Of a DNA stretch of 64,000 nt, positions 9,782-19,013 are shown piece by piece. The notes under the pieces were generated by a model. It worked only from the letters and a program-made list of their open reading frames with translations, was not told where the DNA came from and made no database searches. Source of the DNA: Bin5 sp965116395. Lineage in GTDB: Bacteria; Chloroflexota; Anaerolineae; Caldilineales; Caldilineaceae. The stretch spans positions 1,550,001 through 1,614,000 of the forward strand of contig OZ220684.1 in NCBI GenBank assembly GCA_965116395.1. Direction: 5' to 3'. The position numbers and the translations under genes were made by a program. How positions within the stretch are numbered: the first letter of the stretch is position 1; the number at the start of each line of letters is the position of its first letter.

Positions 9782-9809
9782 CCACTGGCAGTTACTGTTC
9801 GGTGGGTGA

Positions 9810-11306
9810 TTGGTGGGATTGTTGAGAACTGCGATTGTAATTGGCGGCGGCATGGCGGGACTTTTTGCCGCCAACGTGCTCGCCGACCATTGCGAGCGGG
9901 TCACTGTCCTCGAGCGGGACGACGAGTGGCGTTCTCCGTCACAGGGCAGCGCGCAGGCAGTGGACAAGGAGAGGTTGCCGCAAGCCTCGAGTCGACCCGG
10001 CGTGCCCCAGTCTCGTCATGTGCATGTGCTTCTGCTGCGGGGCGTGCAGACCCTGCGAAAACGTTTCCCCGGGCTGGAGGAGGAGTTGCTGGCGCTCGGC
10101 GCGCCGTCGCTCAACTGGCTGAATGATACGGCTGCCCTGGCCGGCGACAGTTGGTTACCCCGTTTCGATTCGAATCTACCTGGCTTCAGCGTGAGCCGCA
10201 CCCTGCTTGAAAGCAAGGTGCGCGAGCGCCTTCAAGGCCGCGGCAATATCGAGTTCCGCACCGGGCACCGCGTGGTCAACTTAAGCACCGACCGTGAACA
10301 GGGGTCGGTGCATGACCTGCGAGAGGGCGAGGCCGGTTCGGTCGATGTCCGCGTAACCGGCGCGGTCTGCGTCGCGAAGAATGAAACGGTCACGCTGGAG
10401 GCCGATCTTATCGTGGATGCCAGCGGGCGCTCTTCGCGTCTGCCCGGCTGGCTGGAAGAACTCGGATACGCCGCGCCGCAGGAATCGACTGTAAACGCCG
10501 ACGTGGGATACGCCACGCGCTGGTACAAGATTCCGGATGACTGGCAGGCGGATTGGAAGATGGTGCTGCTGGCCACACGTTTCCCCGATATCAGTGGGGG
10601 CGCGGTCGTTCAGCCGGTCGAAGGCAATCGCTGGGTCGTGACGCTGGTCGGCTATACCGGAAATCACCCGCCGACCGACGAGGCCGGATTCGAGGCGTTC
10701 GCCCGCGGTTTGATCGGGCCGCAGGTCTGGGAGGCGATCAGCGCGGCCGAACCGCTGACGGGCATCGGGGGATACCAGCGCACCGAGAACCACTGGCGCC
10801 ACTATGAGAGGCTGAAACGGTGGCCACAGGGACTGATCGCGCTGGGAGATTCGGTCTGCGCGTTCAACCCGGTCTATGCTCAGGGAATGACGGTGAGCGC
10901 GCTATCGGCAGATATTCTCGACAGCGTTCTGACGCGTAGCGAGAGCGGCGGAAAGGGGAAGCTGAAGGGCGGTTCTCTTGTGCCTTCGGGGCTGGCCTTT
11001 CAGAAGAAGCTGGCGAAGATGCTGCAAACGCCGTGGCAACTGGCCACCAGTGACGATTTCCGCTGGGCAGGCCGCAAAGCCGGTGACTCCACTCTCGTTG
11101 ATCGCTTCATGCACCGGTATATTGAGCATGTGCTGGACCGCATCCACCGACCGGATGTCTGCCTCGCCTTTTTCAATGTCGCCCATTTGATCAGTCATCC
11201 AGCCGCCCTCTTCCATCCTCGCATCGCTCTGCCTATCCTGTGGGAGATGGCAAAGACCAGCTTTAAGCAGCCGGACGCGAGAACAACTGAACGGCAGATT
11301 CGGTAA
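9810..11306 (+). CDS. FAD-dependent oxidoreductase / monooxygenase-like flavoprotein
   Basis: About 498 residues. The N-terminus has the Rossmann dinucleotide-binding loop VIGGGMAGLFAANVL at 10-24. A second FAD motif, GDSVCAFNPVYAQGM, lies near residue 346. This arrangement fits the PHBH/geranylgeranyl-reductase superfamily of NAD(P)/FAD-dependent monooxygenases. The substrate is unknown. No ATG begins the frame; TTG at 9810, GTG at 9813 and TTG at 9819 are all possible, and the exact start is unresolved. It lies 28 bases after cysNC, so co-transcription is possible. Its stop is one base from the end of the convergent comEA-like gene. Confidence 0.8.
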   Translation: MVGLLRTAIVIGGGMAGLFAANVLADHCERVTVLERDDEWRSPSQGSAQAVDKERLPQASSRPGVPQSRHVHVLLLRGVQTLRKRFPGLEEELLALGAPSLNWLNDTAALAGDSWLPRFDSNLPGFSVSRTLLESKVRERLQGRGNIEFRTGHRVVNLSTDREQGSVHDLREGEAGSVDVRVTGAVCVAKNETVTLEADLIVDASGRSSRLPGWLEELGYAAPQESTVNADVGYATRWYKIPDDWQADWKMVLLATRFPDISGGAVVQPVEGNRWVVTLVGYTGNHPPTDEAGFEAFARGLIGPQVWEAISAAEPLTGIGGYQRTENHWRHYERLKRWPQGLIALGDSVCAFNPVYAQGMTVSALSADILDSVLTRSESGGKGKLKGGSLVPSGLAFQKKLAKMLQTPWQLATSDDFRWAGRKAGDSTLVDRFMHRYIEHVLDRIHRPDVCLAFFNVAHLISHPAALFHPRIALPILWEMAKTSFKQPDARTTERQIR

Positions 11307-11307
11307 G

Positions 11308-12051
11308 CTATTCCGTTGTGACCAGGGGTGTGAGCGTCTCGACTGTGCTGGGGCCGATCCCGGGGACCCGTTCCAGATCTTCAACCGAACTGTAGGGGCG
11401 GCCGGCGACAATGGCGGCAGCTCTGCTGGGACCGATTCCGGGCAGGGCCGTGAGCTCCTCGGCTGAGGCGGTATTGATGTTGAGCAGTGCGCCGGCTGGC
11501 GCATTGGCGTGACCTGAGGAGGCCGTTGAAGTTGGCGGAACCTCGCCGGAAAGGCCTGATGCGGGCTGATTTGCAGGCGGCAAGGCTGTTGACGCAGCGG
11601 CGCCGGCCTGCGGTTGCGGCAAGGGCACATGAATCTGCGCGCCGTCGAAGACGAGCTGCGCCTGGTTCACCAGCGCCGGATCGACATCTGGCAGCAGTCC
11701 TCCTGCCATGGCCAGCGCGTCGCCGACGCGTGCGCCCGCCGGCAGTTCAACCATTCCGGGATTGTGTACACCGCCGCTGACGAAAACGAAGAGCGGGCCC
11801 GGTGTCGCGGTGGGGAGCGGCGTCGGTGTAGACGCTGCGGTGGGCGGAGGGTGGAGCACGATGGGTGGCGGCACGGGCCGGCGCAGGAACCACATCAGAC
11901 CGCCGGCAAGAATCGCGCACAGCAGGAAACCGAACAGAAATCCCAGGCCCATATGACGCAGAGCAGTTGCGGCATATTCGTCAGGTGTGGCTTGGGGCGG
12001 GTCTTCCTTGTCGGGGCTTCGAGTTGGTCGGGGTTCCAACTCTGCGCTCAT
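11308..12051 (-). CDS. ComEA-like membrane-anchored DNA-binding protein
   Basis: A 247-residue protein with one transmembrane helix near 35-56, a Pro/Thr-rich linker, an SLBB-like segment around 86-135 (FVSGGVHNPGMVELPAGARV) and two helix-hairpin-helix motifs in the last 64 residues (LPGIGPSRAAAIV and VPGIGPSTVETL). This is the classic ComEA arrangement. The family binds double-stranded DNA outside the membrane during natural transformation. No comEC or pilus genes are visible nearby, so competence cannot be concluded from the window alone. Confidence 0.88.
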   Translation of the reverse strand: MSAELEPRPTRSPDKEDPPQATPDEYAATALRHMGLGFLFGFLLCAILAGGLMWFLRRPVPPPIVLHPPPTAASTPTPLPTATPGPLFVFVSGGVHNPGMVELPAGARVGDALAMAGGLLPDVDPALVNQAQLVFDGAQIHVPLPQPQAGAAASTALPPANQPASGLSGEVPPTSTASSGHANAPAGALLNINTASAEELTALPGIGPSRAAAIVAGRPYSSVEDLERVPGIGPSTVETLTPLVTTE

Positions 12052-12152
12052 ATCAGGGCCTTTTTATTGCAGAATTTTTGGCGGACAATTCTTCTTTTTC
12101 AACGCAAAGACAAGAGGCCATCGGTTCCTCAGAGGCTGGGGCTGTGTGCTGG

Positions 12153-13382
12153 TCACTGACCACCGGTCGCTGCTGTTATGCGCTTCAACGCGTTTCTTCC
12201 GAAAATTGTCAGGGCCTGGTCGTCGTTCAACGGGTGGAAGAGACCGGGTCGGACGTCACGCAGATAGCGTTCCAATGGCATGCTGCGGGACATGGCCGCG
12301 CCGCCGACCACCCGCACCACGTGGTCAACAGCCTCGATGGCATTATTGGTGACGGTATACTTGGTGGCGATCACGGCAGGGGATAGTTCATCCCGGCGCG
12401 CGACGAGTTGATCCCAGTCATTGGCGGTGTTGTAGAGGAGCGCTCTGGCCTGGAGCAGCAGCAGTTCGGCCTGGCCGAGACGGCGCTGGATGCTCTCCAG
12501 CTCGGCGATCGGTTTGCCGAGGGCGGTGGGCACGCGCTTGAGGGCGAAATCGGTGGCAAAGTCGAGGGCGGCCTGGGCTACGCCGAGGTAGACTGCGCCG
12601 ACGGTGCAGATAAACCAGGCGTTGGCCGGGGCCTTGCCGGTTGTGCGGGGGCTGGGCGCGCCGCGCCCGATCATCAGATCCTCCGGCACGCGGGCGTCGA
12701 CGATTTTGAGATCGTGGCTGCCGGTGGCGCGCATTCCGAAAGCGTCCCAGGTTTCGATAATTTCAAAGTGGGGGCCGGCCGGGATGACGAAGCGGGCGAC
12801 GTGGCCGCTGCCGTCCTGCAGGGCCGCGGGAATGATGAAATAGTCCATCTCCGGGCTGAGGCTGGCGAACGTTTTGAGCCCGTTGACGAGCCATACGGTT
12901 TTGCCATTCTCCCGGACCGGTGCGGCGGTTGTTTCCGGCAGGCCGCCGCGACTGGGGCTGCCCAGGTTGGGCTCGGTGGCGACGGAGTTGATCAGCGCGC
13001 CCTGTTCGACGGCATCGCGGCAGATCTGGGCGAAGAGAGATGGGGGCCAGCTGCTGCGTTCCTCATCGGCTGCGGCGCCGGCGACAATTTCGGCAACGCC
13101 GCCTACCACTTGCACGTGCATGACAAAGCTGAGCGCGGTGCTGCCGTCTCCTTGTGCCAGCGTTTCCATCGTCAAGGTTGATTCGAGCAGATTGGCGCCC
13201 CAGCCGCCGAACTCCTGTGGGACCACCAGGGCCGGCAGGCCGACCCGCCGGATGTCAGCGAAGTTTTCGTGCGGGAAGGTCCCGTCGCGGTCGTGCTGGG
13301 CAGCCCGCGCGCGCAACGCGGGGAGCAAGCTGCGGGCGACGTCGATAAATTGCTGCTGACGATCGGTTCTCGGGTAAAGCAT
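12153..13382 (-). CDS. Acyl-CoA dehydrogenase family protein
   Basis: 409 residues with the three-domain acyl-CoA dehydrogenase layout: N-terminal helices, a central beta domain with the WDAFGMRATGSHDLKI segment, and a C-terminal helical domain ending near MSRSMPLERYLRDVRPGLF. GGAGG lies four bases before the ATG. The family uses FAD to oxidise acyl-CoA thioesters, but some relatives are flavin monooxygenases (DszC or hydroxylase types). The usual catalytic Glu cannot be placed with confidence by eye, so substrate and even reaction are open. The neighbouring mutase subunit and MeaB support a role in acyl-CoA catabolism. Confidence 0.85.
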   Translation of the reverse strand: MLYPRTDRQQQFIDVARSLLPALRARAAQHDRDGTFPHENFADIRRVGLPALVVPQEFGGWGANLLESTLTMETLAQGDGSTALSFVMHVQVVGGVAEIVAGAAADEERSSWPPSLFAQICRDAVEQGALINSVATEPNLGSPSRGGLPETTAAPVRENGKTVWLVNGLKTFASLSPEMDYFIIPAALQDGSGHVARFVIPAGPHFEIIETWDAFGMRATGSHDLKIVDARVPEDLMIGRGAPSPRTTGKAPANAWFICTVGAVYLGVAQAALDFATDFALKRVPTALGKPIAELESIQRRLGQAELLLLQARALLYNTANDWDQLVARRDELSPAVIATKYTVTNNAIEAVDHVVRVVGGAAMSRSMPLERYLRDVRPGLFHPLNDDQALTIFGRNALKRITAATGGQ

Positions 13383-13580
13383 ACTGCCTCCGAAACTGCG
13401 ATGGCTAGTACAGTTTCTGACTGCTGATCAAGGTTCACTGTCCACTGGTGATACTGACAGCGGTTTTGGCGATGCGCAGCGAGTATTTTAACATAGTTCT
13501 GACGGGACTAACTATATTCACTCAGCCTTTTTCCGGTGCACATACGCTGGAATCGCAAGCGCCTTCGGCATGGGGATTCG

Positions 13581-13982
13581 ATGAAGCATAGCCAGATACG
13601 GGTTCTGATCGCCAAGCCGGGGCTGGACGGCCACGACCGCGGCGCCAAGGTGATTGCCAGGGCGTTGCGCGATGCCGGATTCGAGGTGATCTACACGGGT
13701 ATCCGGCAGACGCCGCAGATGATCGCGGAGGCCGCATTGCAGGAGGATGTGGATGTCGTCGGCCTGTCGATCCTCAGCGGCGCGCATATGACATTGTGCC
13801 CCAAGGTCGTCGAACTGCTGCATACCCAGGGTCAGGAGGATGTGCTGGTGCTTTTGGGCGGCATTATTCCTGACGACGATGCCGCCGAACTTAGAGCCGC
13901 GGGCGTTCATGCAGTCTTTGGGCCGGGCACGTCCTCGGCCGAGATCATCGCTTTCATCCAAACTGCCGTGGCCAGTGGATAG
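13581..13982 (+). CDS. B12-binding subunit of methylmalonyl-CoA mutase type
   Basis: The start at 13581 is preferred over GTG 13536 because the homology begins at MKHSQIRVLIAKPGLDG and a GGGG patch lies just upstream. The 133-residue product is a single cobalamin-binding domain. DGHDRG at 16-21 is the DxHxxG motif whose His18 coordinates cobalt, and SILSGAH and LLGG follow as expected. It would pair with a separate large catalytic subunit to isomerise methylmalonyl-CoA and succinyl-CoA, or a related acyl-CoA. No large subunit is present in the window. The MeaB chaperone gene follows 117 bases later. Confidence 0.9.
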   Translation: MKHSQIRVLIAKPGLDGHDRGAKVIARALRDAGFEVIYTGIRQTPQMIAEAALQEDVDVVGLSILSGAHMTLCPKVVELLHTQGQEDVLVLLGGIIPDDDAAELRAAGVHAVFGPGTSSAEIIAFIQTAVASG

Positions 13983-14099
13983 CGGCTCTGGCATTTGCGA
14001 GCGCCCAGCGGCTGGGATCGCAGATGCCTTCGACCAGTGGTTGGCGCCTGTGCTGTCCACTCGCCGCGAACCGCTGGATGCTGGCAACCGGTGTTGCCA

Positions 14100-15119
14100 A
14101 TGCCCAAACCAATTCCTACCCAAAAACTGATTGATGGACTCCTGAGGGGGGACCGGCTCGCGCTTGCGCGCGCTATCAGCCGCGTGGAGGATGACGCGGA
14201 GGAGGCCGCCCGGCTCGTGCAGGCGGTCTTCGCGCACACGGGCAAGGCGCATCTGATCGGTATCACCGGTGCGCCGGGCACGGGCAAGTCGACGCTGGTC
14301 TCGGCGCTGGTCGAGAGCTACCGGGCGAACGGGTTGAGCGTGGGCGTGCTGGCGGTGGACCCGACCAGTCCCTTCAGCGGCGGCGCGCTGCTGGGGGATC
14401 GCGTACGGATGACGGGGCACAGCGGTGACGCCGGTGTTTTTATCCGTTCGATGGCGACTCGCAGCGGCGCGGGCGGCCTTGCCAGAGCGAGCGCGGACGC
14501 GCTGATGTTGCTGGATGCAGCCGGTTTTGACCGCATTCTTGTCGAAACCGTGGGCGCGGGCCAGGCGGAGGTCGAAATTGCCAGCGTTGCCGATACGGTT
14601 GTGGTGGTGGAGGCGCCGGGCCTGGGCGACGAGGTGCAGGCGATAAAGGCGGGGCTGCTGGAGATCGCGGATATTTTCGCGGTCAACAAGGCGGACCGCA
14701 AGGGCGCGGCGCGTACGGTGGCGGCGCTGGAGATGATGCTGGAGACAGGCAGCGCGGCGGCACAGACCATTCTCCATCACGGGCAGCATATGGAGACGGG
14801 CGCGGCGGCTTCCGAAACTGAGGCGGCGGGCGGATGGGCAGTTCCTGTTCTGCAGACGGTGGCGGTCAGTGGGGGCGGTGTCGACGAATTGCGGGATGCG
14901 CTCGAAGGGCACCGGGCATGGCTGGGCGGAAGCGGCGCGCTGGCGGCGGGGGAGAGAAAGCGTCTTGACCACATGCTGCGGACGCTTGTCCAGGCCGAGC
15001 TGCTGGCGCGGATGGAACGGGCGTTGTCCCCAGATTTGCGTCGGGATCTGGTGGAACGGATGCAGGGCAGGCAGATCGATCCCTACAGCGCGGCGGCAGA
15101 TTTGGTGAAGAAGCTGTAG
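14100..15119 (+). CDS. meaB: MeaB/ArgK-type G3E GTPase, mutase chaperone
   Basis: The ATG at 14100 gives 339 residues, the normal family size; upstream codons in the same frame show no homology. The P-loop GAPGTGKST is at 57-65, followed by AVDPTSPFSGGALLGDR, VETVGAGQAEVEI and NKADRKGA near 195, all typical of MeaB. The protein protects and reactivates adenosylcobalamin-dependent mutases by gating cofactor loading with GTP. Its position right after the B12-binding subunit is the usual genomic pairing. Older annotation as a lysine/arginine/ornithine transport ATPase is misleading. Confidence 0.92.
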   Translation: MPKPIPTQKLIDGLLRGDRLALARAISRVEDDAEEAARLVQAVFAHTGKAHLIGITGAPGTGKSTLVSALVESYRANGLSVGVLAVDPTSPFSGGALLGDRVRMTGHSGDAGVFIRSMATRSGAGGLARASADALMLLDAAGFDRILVETVGAGQAEVEIASVADTVVVVEAPGLGDEVQAIKAGLLEIADIFAVNKADRKGAARTVAALEMMLETGSAAAQTILHHGQHMETGAAASETEAAGGWAVPVLQTVAVSGGGVDELRDALEGHRAWLGGSGALAAGERKRLDHMLRTLVQAELLARMERALSPDLRRDLVERMQGRQIDPYSAAADLVKKL

Positions 15120-15141
15120 GCATAGAACCCTCGGTCCTTTG

Positions 15142-15150
15142 TGCTATAAT
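15142..15150 (+). promoter_or_regulatory. Extended -10 promoter element before the Uma2 gene
   Basis: TGCTATAAT matches the extended -10 consensus. It lies in an AT-rich patch about 90 bases upstream of the Uma2-like ATG. No good -35 is seen, as is typical of extended -10 promoters. Confidence 0.4.
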
Positions 15151-15241
15151 TTTGCCAGTACAGTTGCCGCTGCTCAGGTTTTTGCAGGTGCCCGGCAGAT
15201 GGGATCGCAAAGGCCTTCGGCTTACCTCGGAGATATGCACC

Positions 15242-15838
15242 ATGCACAGTCCAGAAGTCTTTACACCGGTCTGGCGTATCGCAACTCTCTTTCCATACCA
15301 GGGCGCCTGGAGTGAGCAGGAGTATTTGGCGCTGGAGACCAACCGGCGCGTCGAATTCGACGACGGTTACTTGGAGGTGCACGACGTGCCGACCGATCAA
15401 CACCAGGCGATTATCTTATACTTAAGCATCGCTCTCAATAGATTCGCCCTGCAGATCGGCGGCGTCGTGCGAACGGCCGGTCTGCGCCTGCGCTTGTGGG
15501 ATCGAAAGTACCGCGAACCGGATATCGTCTTGCTGCGCGACCGTGACAGCAGCCTTCGTCAAAAGAACTTCTGGGATGGGGCTGACCTCGCAATTGAAGT
15601 CGTCAGCCAAAGCCTCGAAGACCGCGAGCGGGACTTGGTGACGAAACGGATCGAATATGAACGGGTGGGCATCCAGGAGTACTGGATTGTGGATCCTGAA
15701 CAGGAAACAGTCACGGTTCTGTCCTTATCCGGCGACGTCTACGCCGAAGGCGATCTCTTCGGACGCGGCGATGTCGTTTCATCTTCCCTCTTGCCTGAAC
15801 TTGCGTTGCCCGTCGCGGAGATCCTGGACGCGAATTAG
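15242..15838 (+). CDS. Uma2 family (DUF820) putative endonuclease
   Basis: The ATG at 15242 gives 198 residues, matching the family. The restriction-endonuclease-like core is visible: EPDIVLL near residue 92, AIEVVSQSLEDRERD from about 116 and a downstream KRIEYERVGIQEYWIVDP. These fit the D-(D/E)xK arrangement with the final Lys/Arg replaced or shifted. The family is very expanded in Cyanobacteria and Chloroflexota and is often found alone, as here. Its biological role is unsettled; it may be linked to transposon remnants or defence. Confidence 0.9.
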   Translation: MHSPEVFTPVWRIATLFPYQGAWSEQEYLALETNRRVEFDDGYLEVHDVPTDQHQAIILYLSIALNRFALQIGGVVRTAGLRLRLWDRKYREPDIVLLRDRDSSLRQKNFWDGADLAIEVVSQSLEDRERDLVTKRIEYERVGIQEYWIVDPEQETVTVLSLSGDVYAEGDLFGRGDVVSSSLLPELALPVAEILDAN

Positions 15839-16344
15839 GGCCGCGAAGATCAGTTGTTTCCCGTTACTTATTTAAATAGAGTTTGAGGCCAAGATTTCTC
15901 GCACTGGCTGCATCCGGGGATCGCCGGCGCCCCGCCCGCTTTACCGGTATTGGACGTGCGGTCCGGATTGGTCATCTTACGCTCCGCGCCAATAAAGAGA
16001 GCATATCAAACAATGTACCAGTTTCGGGAGTTCGAAGTCCCGAAAGCGATACATTTGAGCGAGACAGGCGCTGCGGGATGCGCGTAGACTGTTACGTAGA
16101 AGTAAACAGTCACGTTTTTTGTTCACTTCTGGTTCGCCAGGGAGCGAAACTTTGAATAGGACAGCGCCTGGTAGTCGAAAGCTCTTGATCTCATTTGGGA
16201 CATACTGAAGTAGCCGAACTTGAACAACTGATCCAGCAAATCGAACAAGACCATAGGTGGTCAAGGAAGACCCTATACACATTCTGTTCTTCTTGACCGC
16301 ATCATCCGTGATTTTGACCGATCAGATGCTCTGGAGAGCCGTCC
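15839..16344. other. Intergenic region with a TPR-gene tail and duplicated leader
   Basis: About 500 bases. The last 150 (16198-16344) are clearly related to 18871-19013, upstream of the second paralog. They include a short reading frame for VAELEQLIQQIEQD, which resembles the end of a TPR protein, then a CTATACACATT and TCTTGACCG leader. The first 350 bases show no gene. Confidence 0.55.
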
Positions 16345-18717
16345 ATGAAGATCACGAGCCTTACCCCCGTCTTTCTACTCTTGTTGCTGGTGGCTCTGGC
16401 GCCAGGAAGCGCAGTTGCTCAGCAGGGCTCGACCGCGGACAGTGCGGCCGGCAGCTGTGATGCTGCCAACCCAATTACGCCGGGTGTTACCGTAACCGAC
16501 GACCTCTCCGACGAACTGACTGCCCATACGGACATTGCCGAAGTCAGCACCTCGATTTCAGGGGGGAAGATCCTGACTGCCGTCTTCCATCTGAGAGACC
16601 TTCCCCAGACCCTGACATTCGATAGACCCGGCGTTGCACCAGGCTCGATCGAGTACAGTTGGGAGGTGTGGGTGGACCTGGACGGCGACCCGGGAACCGG
16701 CTTTATGGGAGGATTCGAATACCTCCTGTCCGCCTATCATACTGTGTCCGAGGCAGACAGCGGCGGCAATCAGCCTGTTGCGATCGAGGGCGAATTGAAG
16801 GCAAGCACTTGGTCCCTGGGCATTGATGGGCCGCATCCCGTCCTGAATGCCAGAGTTGAACTGTCTCCTGAAGCGGACACGATAACTATTACCGGCGGCG
16901 TACTGAGGCTCACGCCTGAAGCGAGGCTTGCATTCAAGAGCACTGATGCGCTGGGTGGTTCCGATCAAGTAGGATGCTTTCCTGTCTTCGGCGAGCGTGT
17001 GACCCTCGGCGGCTGCGAATCCGGCCCGAGTGCCATCCTGCCCGGCCAAACCGCGGTAGACGAAATCTCCCATTCGTTGCCGCCGCACATCGACATAACT
17101 GAAGTCGATACCCATTTGCGCGATGATATTCTGACCGTTGTATTCCATTTGCGGGACCTGCCTGACAGGCTCACTTTCAATCGAACCGGCGTGACCGGAG
17201 GGCAGATGGAGTATATATGGCAAGTATCGGTCGACGTGGACGGTGACGAAGAGACCGGCATTGAGGGGGCCGACTTTGCGCTCTTGGGCTACCACTTCGC
17301 GCTCTCATCAAACGTTGGAACCAATAGCACGCAGTCGATCGAGAGTGGGACGGAAGGCGCCGGCTGGGTACTGTCGACAGATGGCGACATCAGAGGTCTG
17401 TTTATCGGTAGCGCCACTCTGGAAGCGTCTGCCGAAGCCAACACAGTTACTCTCAGCGGGGCCGTTCATGGAATCACGCCGCAGTCGCGACTCACATTCG
17501 GGGTCTACGACTATATGAATGGGTCTGATACAGTTGGATGTCTCGCGTCGGCTTTCTGGGAGGATGCGCCCCCTAAGTGTGGTTCTGTGGAAGCCTTTAG
17601 CCCGGGCGATTCCGTGACTGACAACCCCTTGGATGTGCTGGAAAGGAGTCGGACCAAACCCGACGAGTCTGCAGACATTGACAACGGCCACATCGACATC
17701 ACCGGTATCGACTCATCTTTGTCGGGCGAATCGCTGACCGTGGTATTCCATCTGCGAGACCTTCCCGAGACCCTGACTCTCAACAGAACCGGTGCTCGGA
17801 ATGGCTTGATGGAGTACATGTGGCAGGTGCAGATCGATGTCGACAATGACCGGAATACCGGCTTTGGCGGAGGCTACGAATACCTGCTATCGGCTTATCA
17901 TGTTGCTTTCCGGTTAGAAAGCAGGGGAAACTTTATAGCCCCAATCTCAAACGGACTTGAGTCCCACTTTTGGGAAATTGACCCCAGAAGGATGATGACT
18001 TTCGAGGAAGCGAGCCATATTGCCTCCGCCGAGGCTGACACAGTTACCCTGATTGGAACCATACCTGGAATCACTGCGGAATCGCGACTCGTCTTCGTTA
18101 CGACCGACGCGCTGAGAGGCGAAGACCAACTGGAATGTCACCTTCCTATGAATCTGATACTGTTTCCAGCCCCTTGCGGCACGGGCGAGGCTATGATCAA
18201 GCCGCTCCAGACCATAGCCGACAATGTCTCTGACGAACTGCCGGCACACGTTGATATTATTGGCGTAAGTACGGCTCTGTCTGGTGAAACCCTTGCTGTC
18301 GTATTCCATCTCAGAGACGTGCGGGAAGCGCTCCTGTTCAACAGAGCAGGCGTAAGGGAAGGATTGTACGAGTACAGCTGGAATGTGTTGATTGACGTGG
18401 ACCCCGGTCAGGAGACCGGCCAATTTGGGTTGGACTACCAGATTTCTGCCACCCATGCTGTCCTTCCAGAGACCAAAGGCAGCGGTACCACTGCGTCCAT
18501 CGGGAGCACAGTGGAAGCCTACACCTATAGAAGATTCCAAGACAGCTTCAGAAGGCTGGGGGAAGCGGTCATCGTTGTTTCTCCCTATGCCGATACAATC
18601 ACGCTGGTTGGGGACATCCCCGACATAACGCCCGACTCAAGGCTCATCTTCAGCGCGTTTGATTCACTGAACGGGAACGAACATGTCGAATGTCGAGAGT
18701 TGCCATCGTCGGAATGA
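16345..18717 (+). CDS. Secreted protein of four Cys-bracketed HLRDLP modules (copy 1)
   Basis: A 790-residue protein of no family I recognise. Residues 1-25 form a signal peptide (ending AVAQQ). The rest is four modules of about 180-195 residues. Each begins with a Cys before a Pro/Gly patch (CDAANPITPG, CESGPSAILPG, CGSVEAFSPG, CGTGEAMIK) and ends with a Cys after GSDQVGC-type motifs. Each module contains LTVVFHLRDLPE, an IDVDxDxxTG acidic loop that could bind calcium, a YLLSAYH segment, and ADTITLxGxIPGITPxSRL. The pattern suggests a beta-sandwich closed by a disulfide, somewhat like CBM9/DOMON domains, but this is inference. No anchor or enzyme motif is seen. GGAGAGC lies before the ATG. 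Confidence 0.8.
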   Translation: MKITSLTPVFLLLLLVALAPGSAVAQQGSTADSAAGSCDAANPITPGVTVTDDLSDELTAHTDIAEVSTSISGGKILTAVFHLRDLPQTLTFDRPGVAPGSIEYSWEVWVDLDGDPGTGFMGGFEYLLSAYHTVSEADSGGNQPVAIEGELKASTWSLGIDGPHPVLNARVELSPEADTITITGGVLRLTPEARLAFKSTDALGGSDQVGCFPVFGERVTLGGCESGPSAILPGQTAVDEISHSLPPHIDITEVDTHLRDDILTVVFHLRDLPDRLTFNRTGVTGGQMEYIWQVSVDVDGDEETGIEGADFALLGYHFALSSNVGTNSTQSIESGTEGAGWVLSTDGDIRGLFIGSATLEASAEANTVTLSGAVHGITPQSRLTFGVYDYMNGSDTVGCLASAFWEDAPPKCGSVEAFSPGDSVTDNPLDVLERSRTKPDESADIDNGHIDITGIDSSLSGESLTVVFHLRDLPETLTLNRTGARNGLMEYMWQVQIDVDNDRNTGFGGGYEYLLSAYHVAFRLESRGNFIAPISNGLESHFWEIDPRRMMTFEEASHIASAEADTVTLIGTIPGITAESRLVFVTTDALRGEDQLECHLPMNLILFPAPCGTGEAMIKPLQTIADNVSDELPAHVDIIGVSTALSGETLAVVFHLRDVREALLFNRAGVREGLYEYSWNVLIDVDPGQETGQFGLDYQISATHAVLPETKGSGTTASIGSTVEAYTYRRFQDSFRRLGEAVIVVSPYADTITLVGDIPDITPDSRLIFSAFDSLNGNEHVECRELPSSE

Positions 18718-18923
18718 CAGCCGACGGGTGCTGCGGAAGTCATCATACTGCAGCCTGATAGCGTCGGCGCTCACCACAAGCGGGGCCATGCCAGAAGCAT
18801 ACTTGGTCAGCGCCAGGGTGCCGTCAGCGACTTGAAGACTGCTAAAGAATTGGCGCAGGAGTCTGGCGACAACGAGCTAATTGCCGAACTAGAGCAACTG
18901 ATTCAGAACATCGTAGAAGACTA
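18718..18923 (+). pseudogene. C-terminal remnant of a TPR-repeat gene between the paralogs
   Basis: Directly after the stop of copy 1, and in the same frame, is a reading frame ending at 18923. It encodes RGHARSILGQRQGAVSDL, then KTAKELAQESGDNELIAEL and EQLIQNIVED. The spacing and the residues G, A, A and L match one tetratricopeptide repeat plus a C-terminal helix. There is no start codon or 5' part, so it looks like a gene tail trapped between the duplicates. A shorter related piece lies before copy 1 (16198-16250). Confidence 0.55.
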
Positions 18924-19013
18924 AAGGCGCTAATGGAAAGGCCATACACATTGCGTCTTTCTTGACCGTATCAGTCAGGACTTCGACCAGTCCATCACCC
19001 AGGAGATCTGTCA

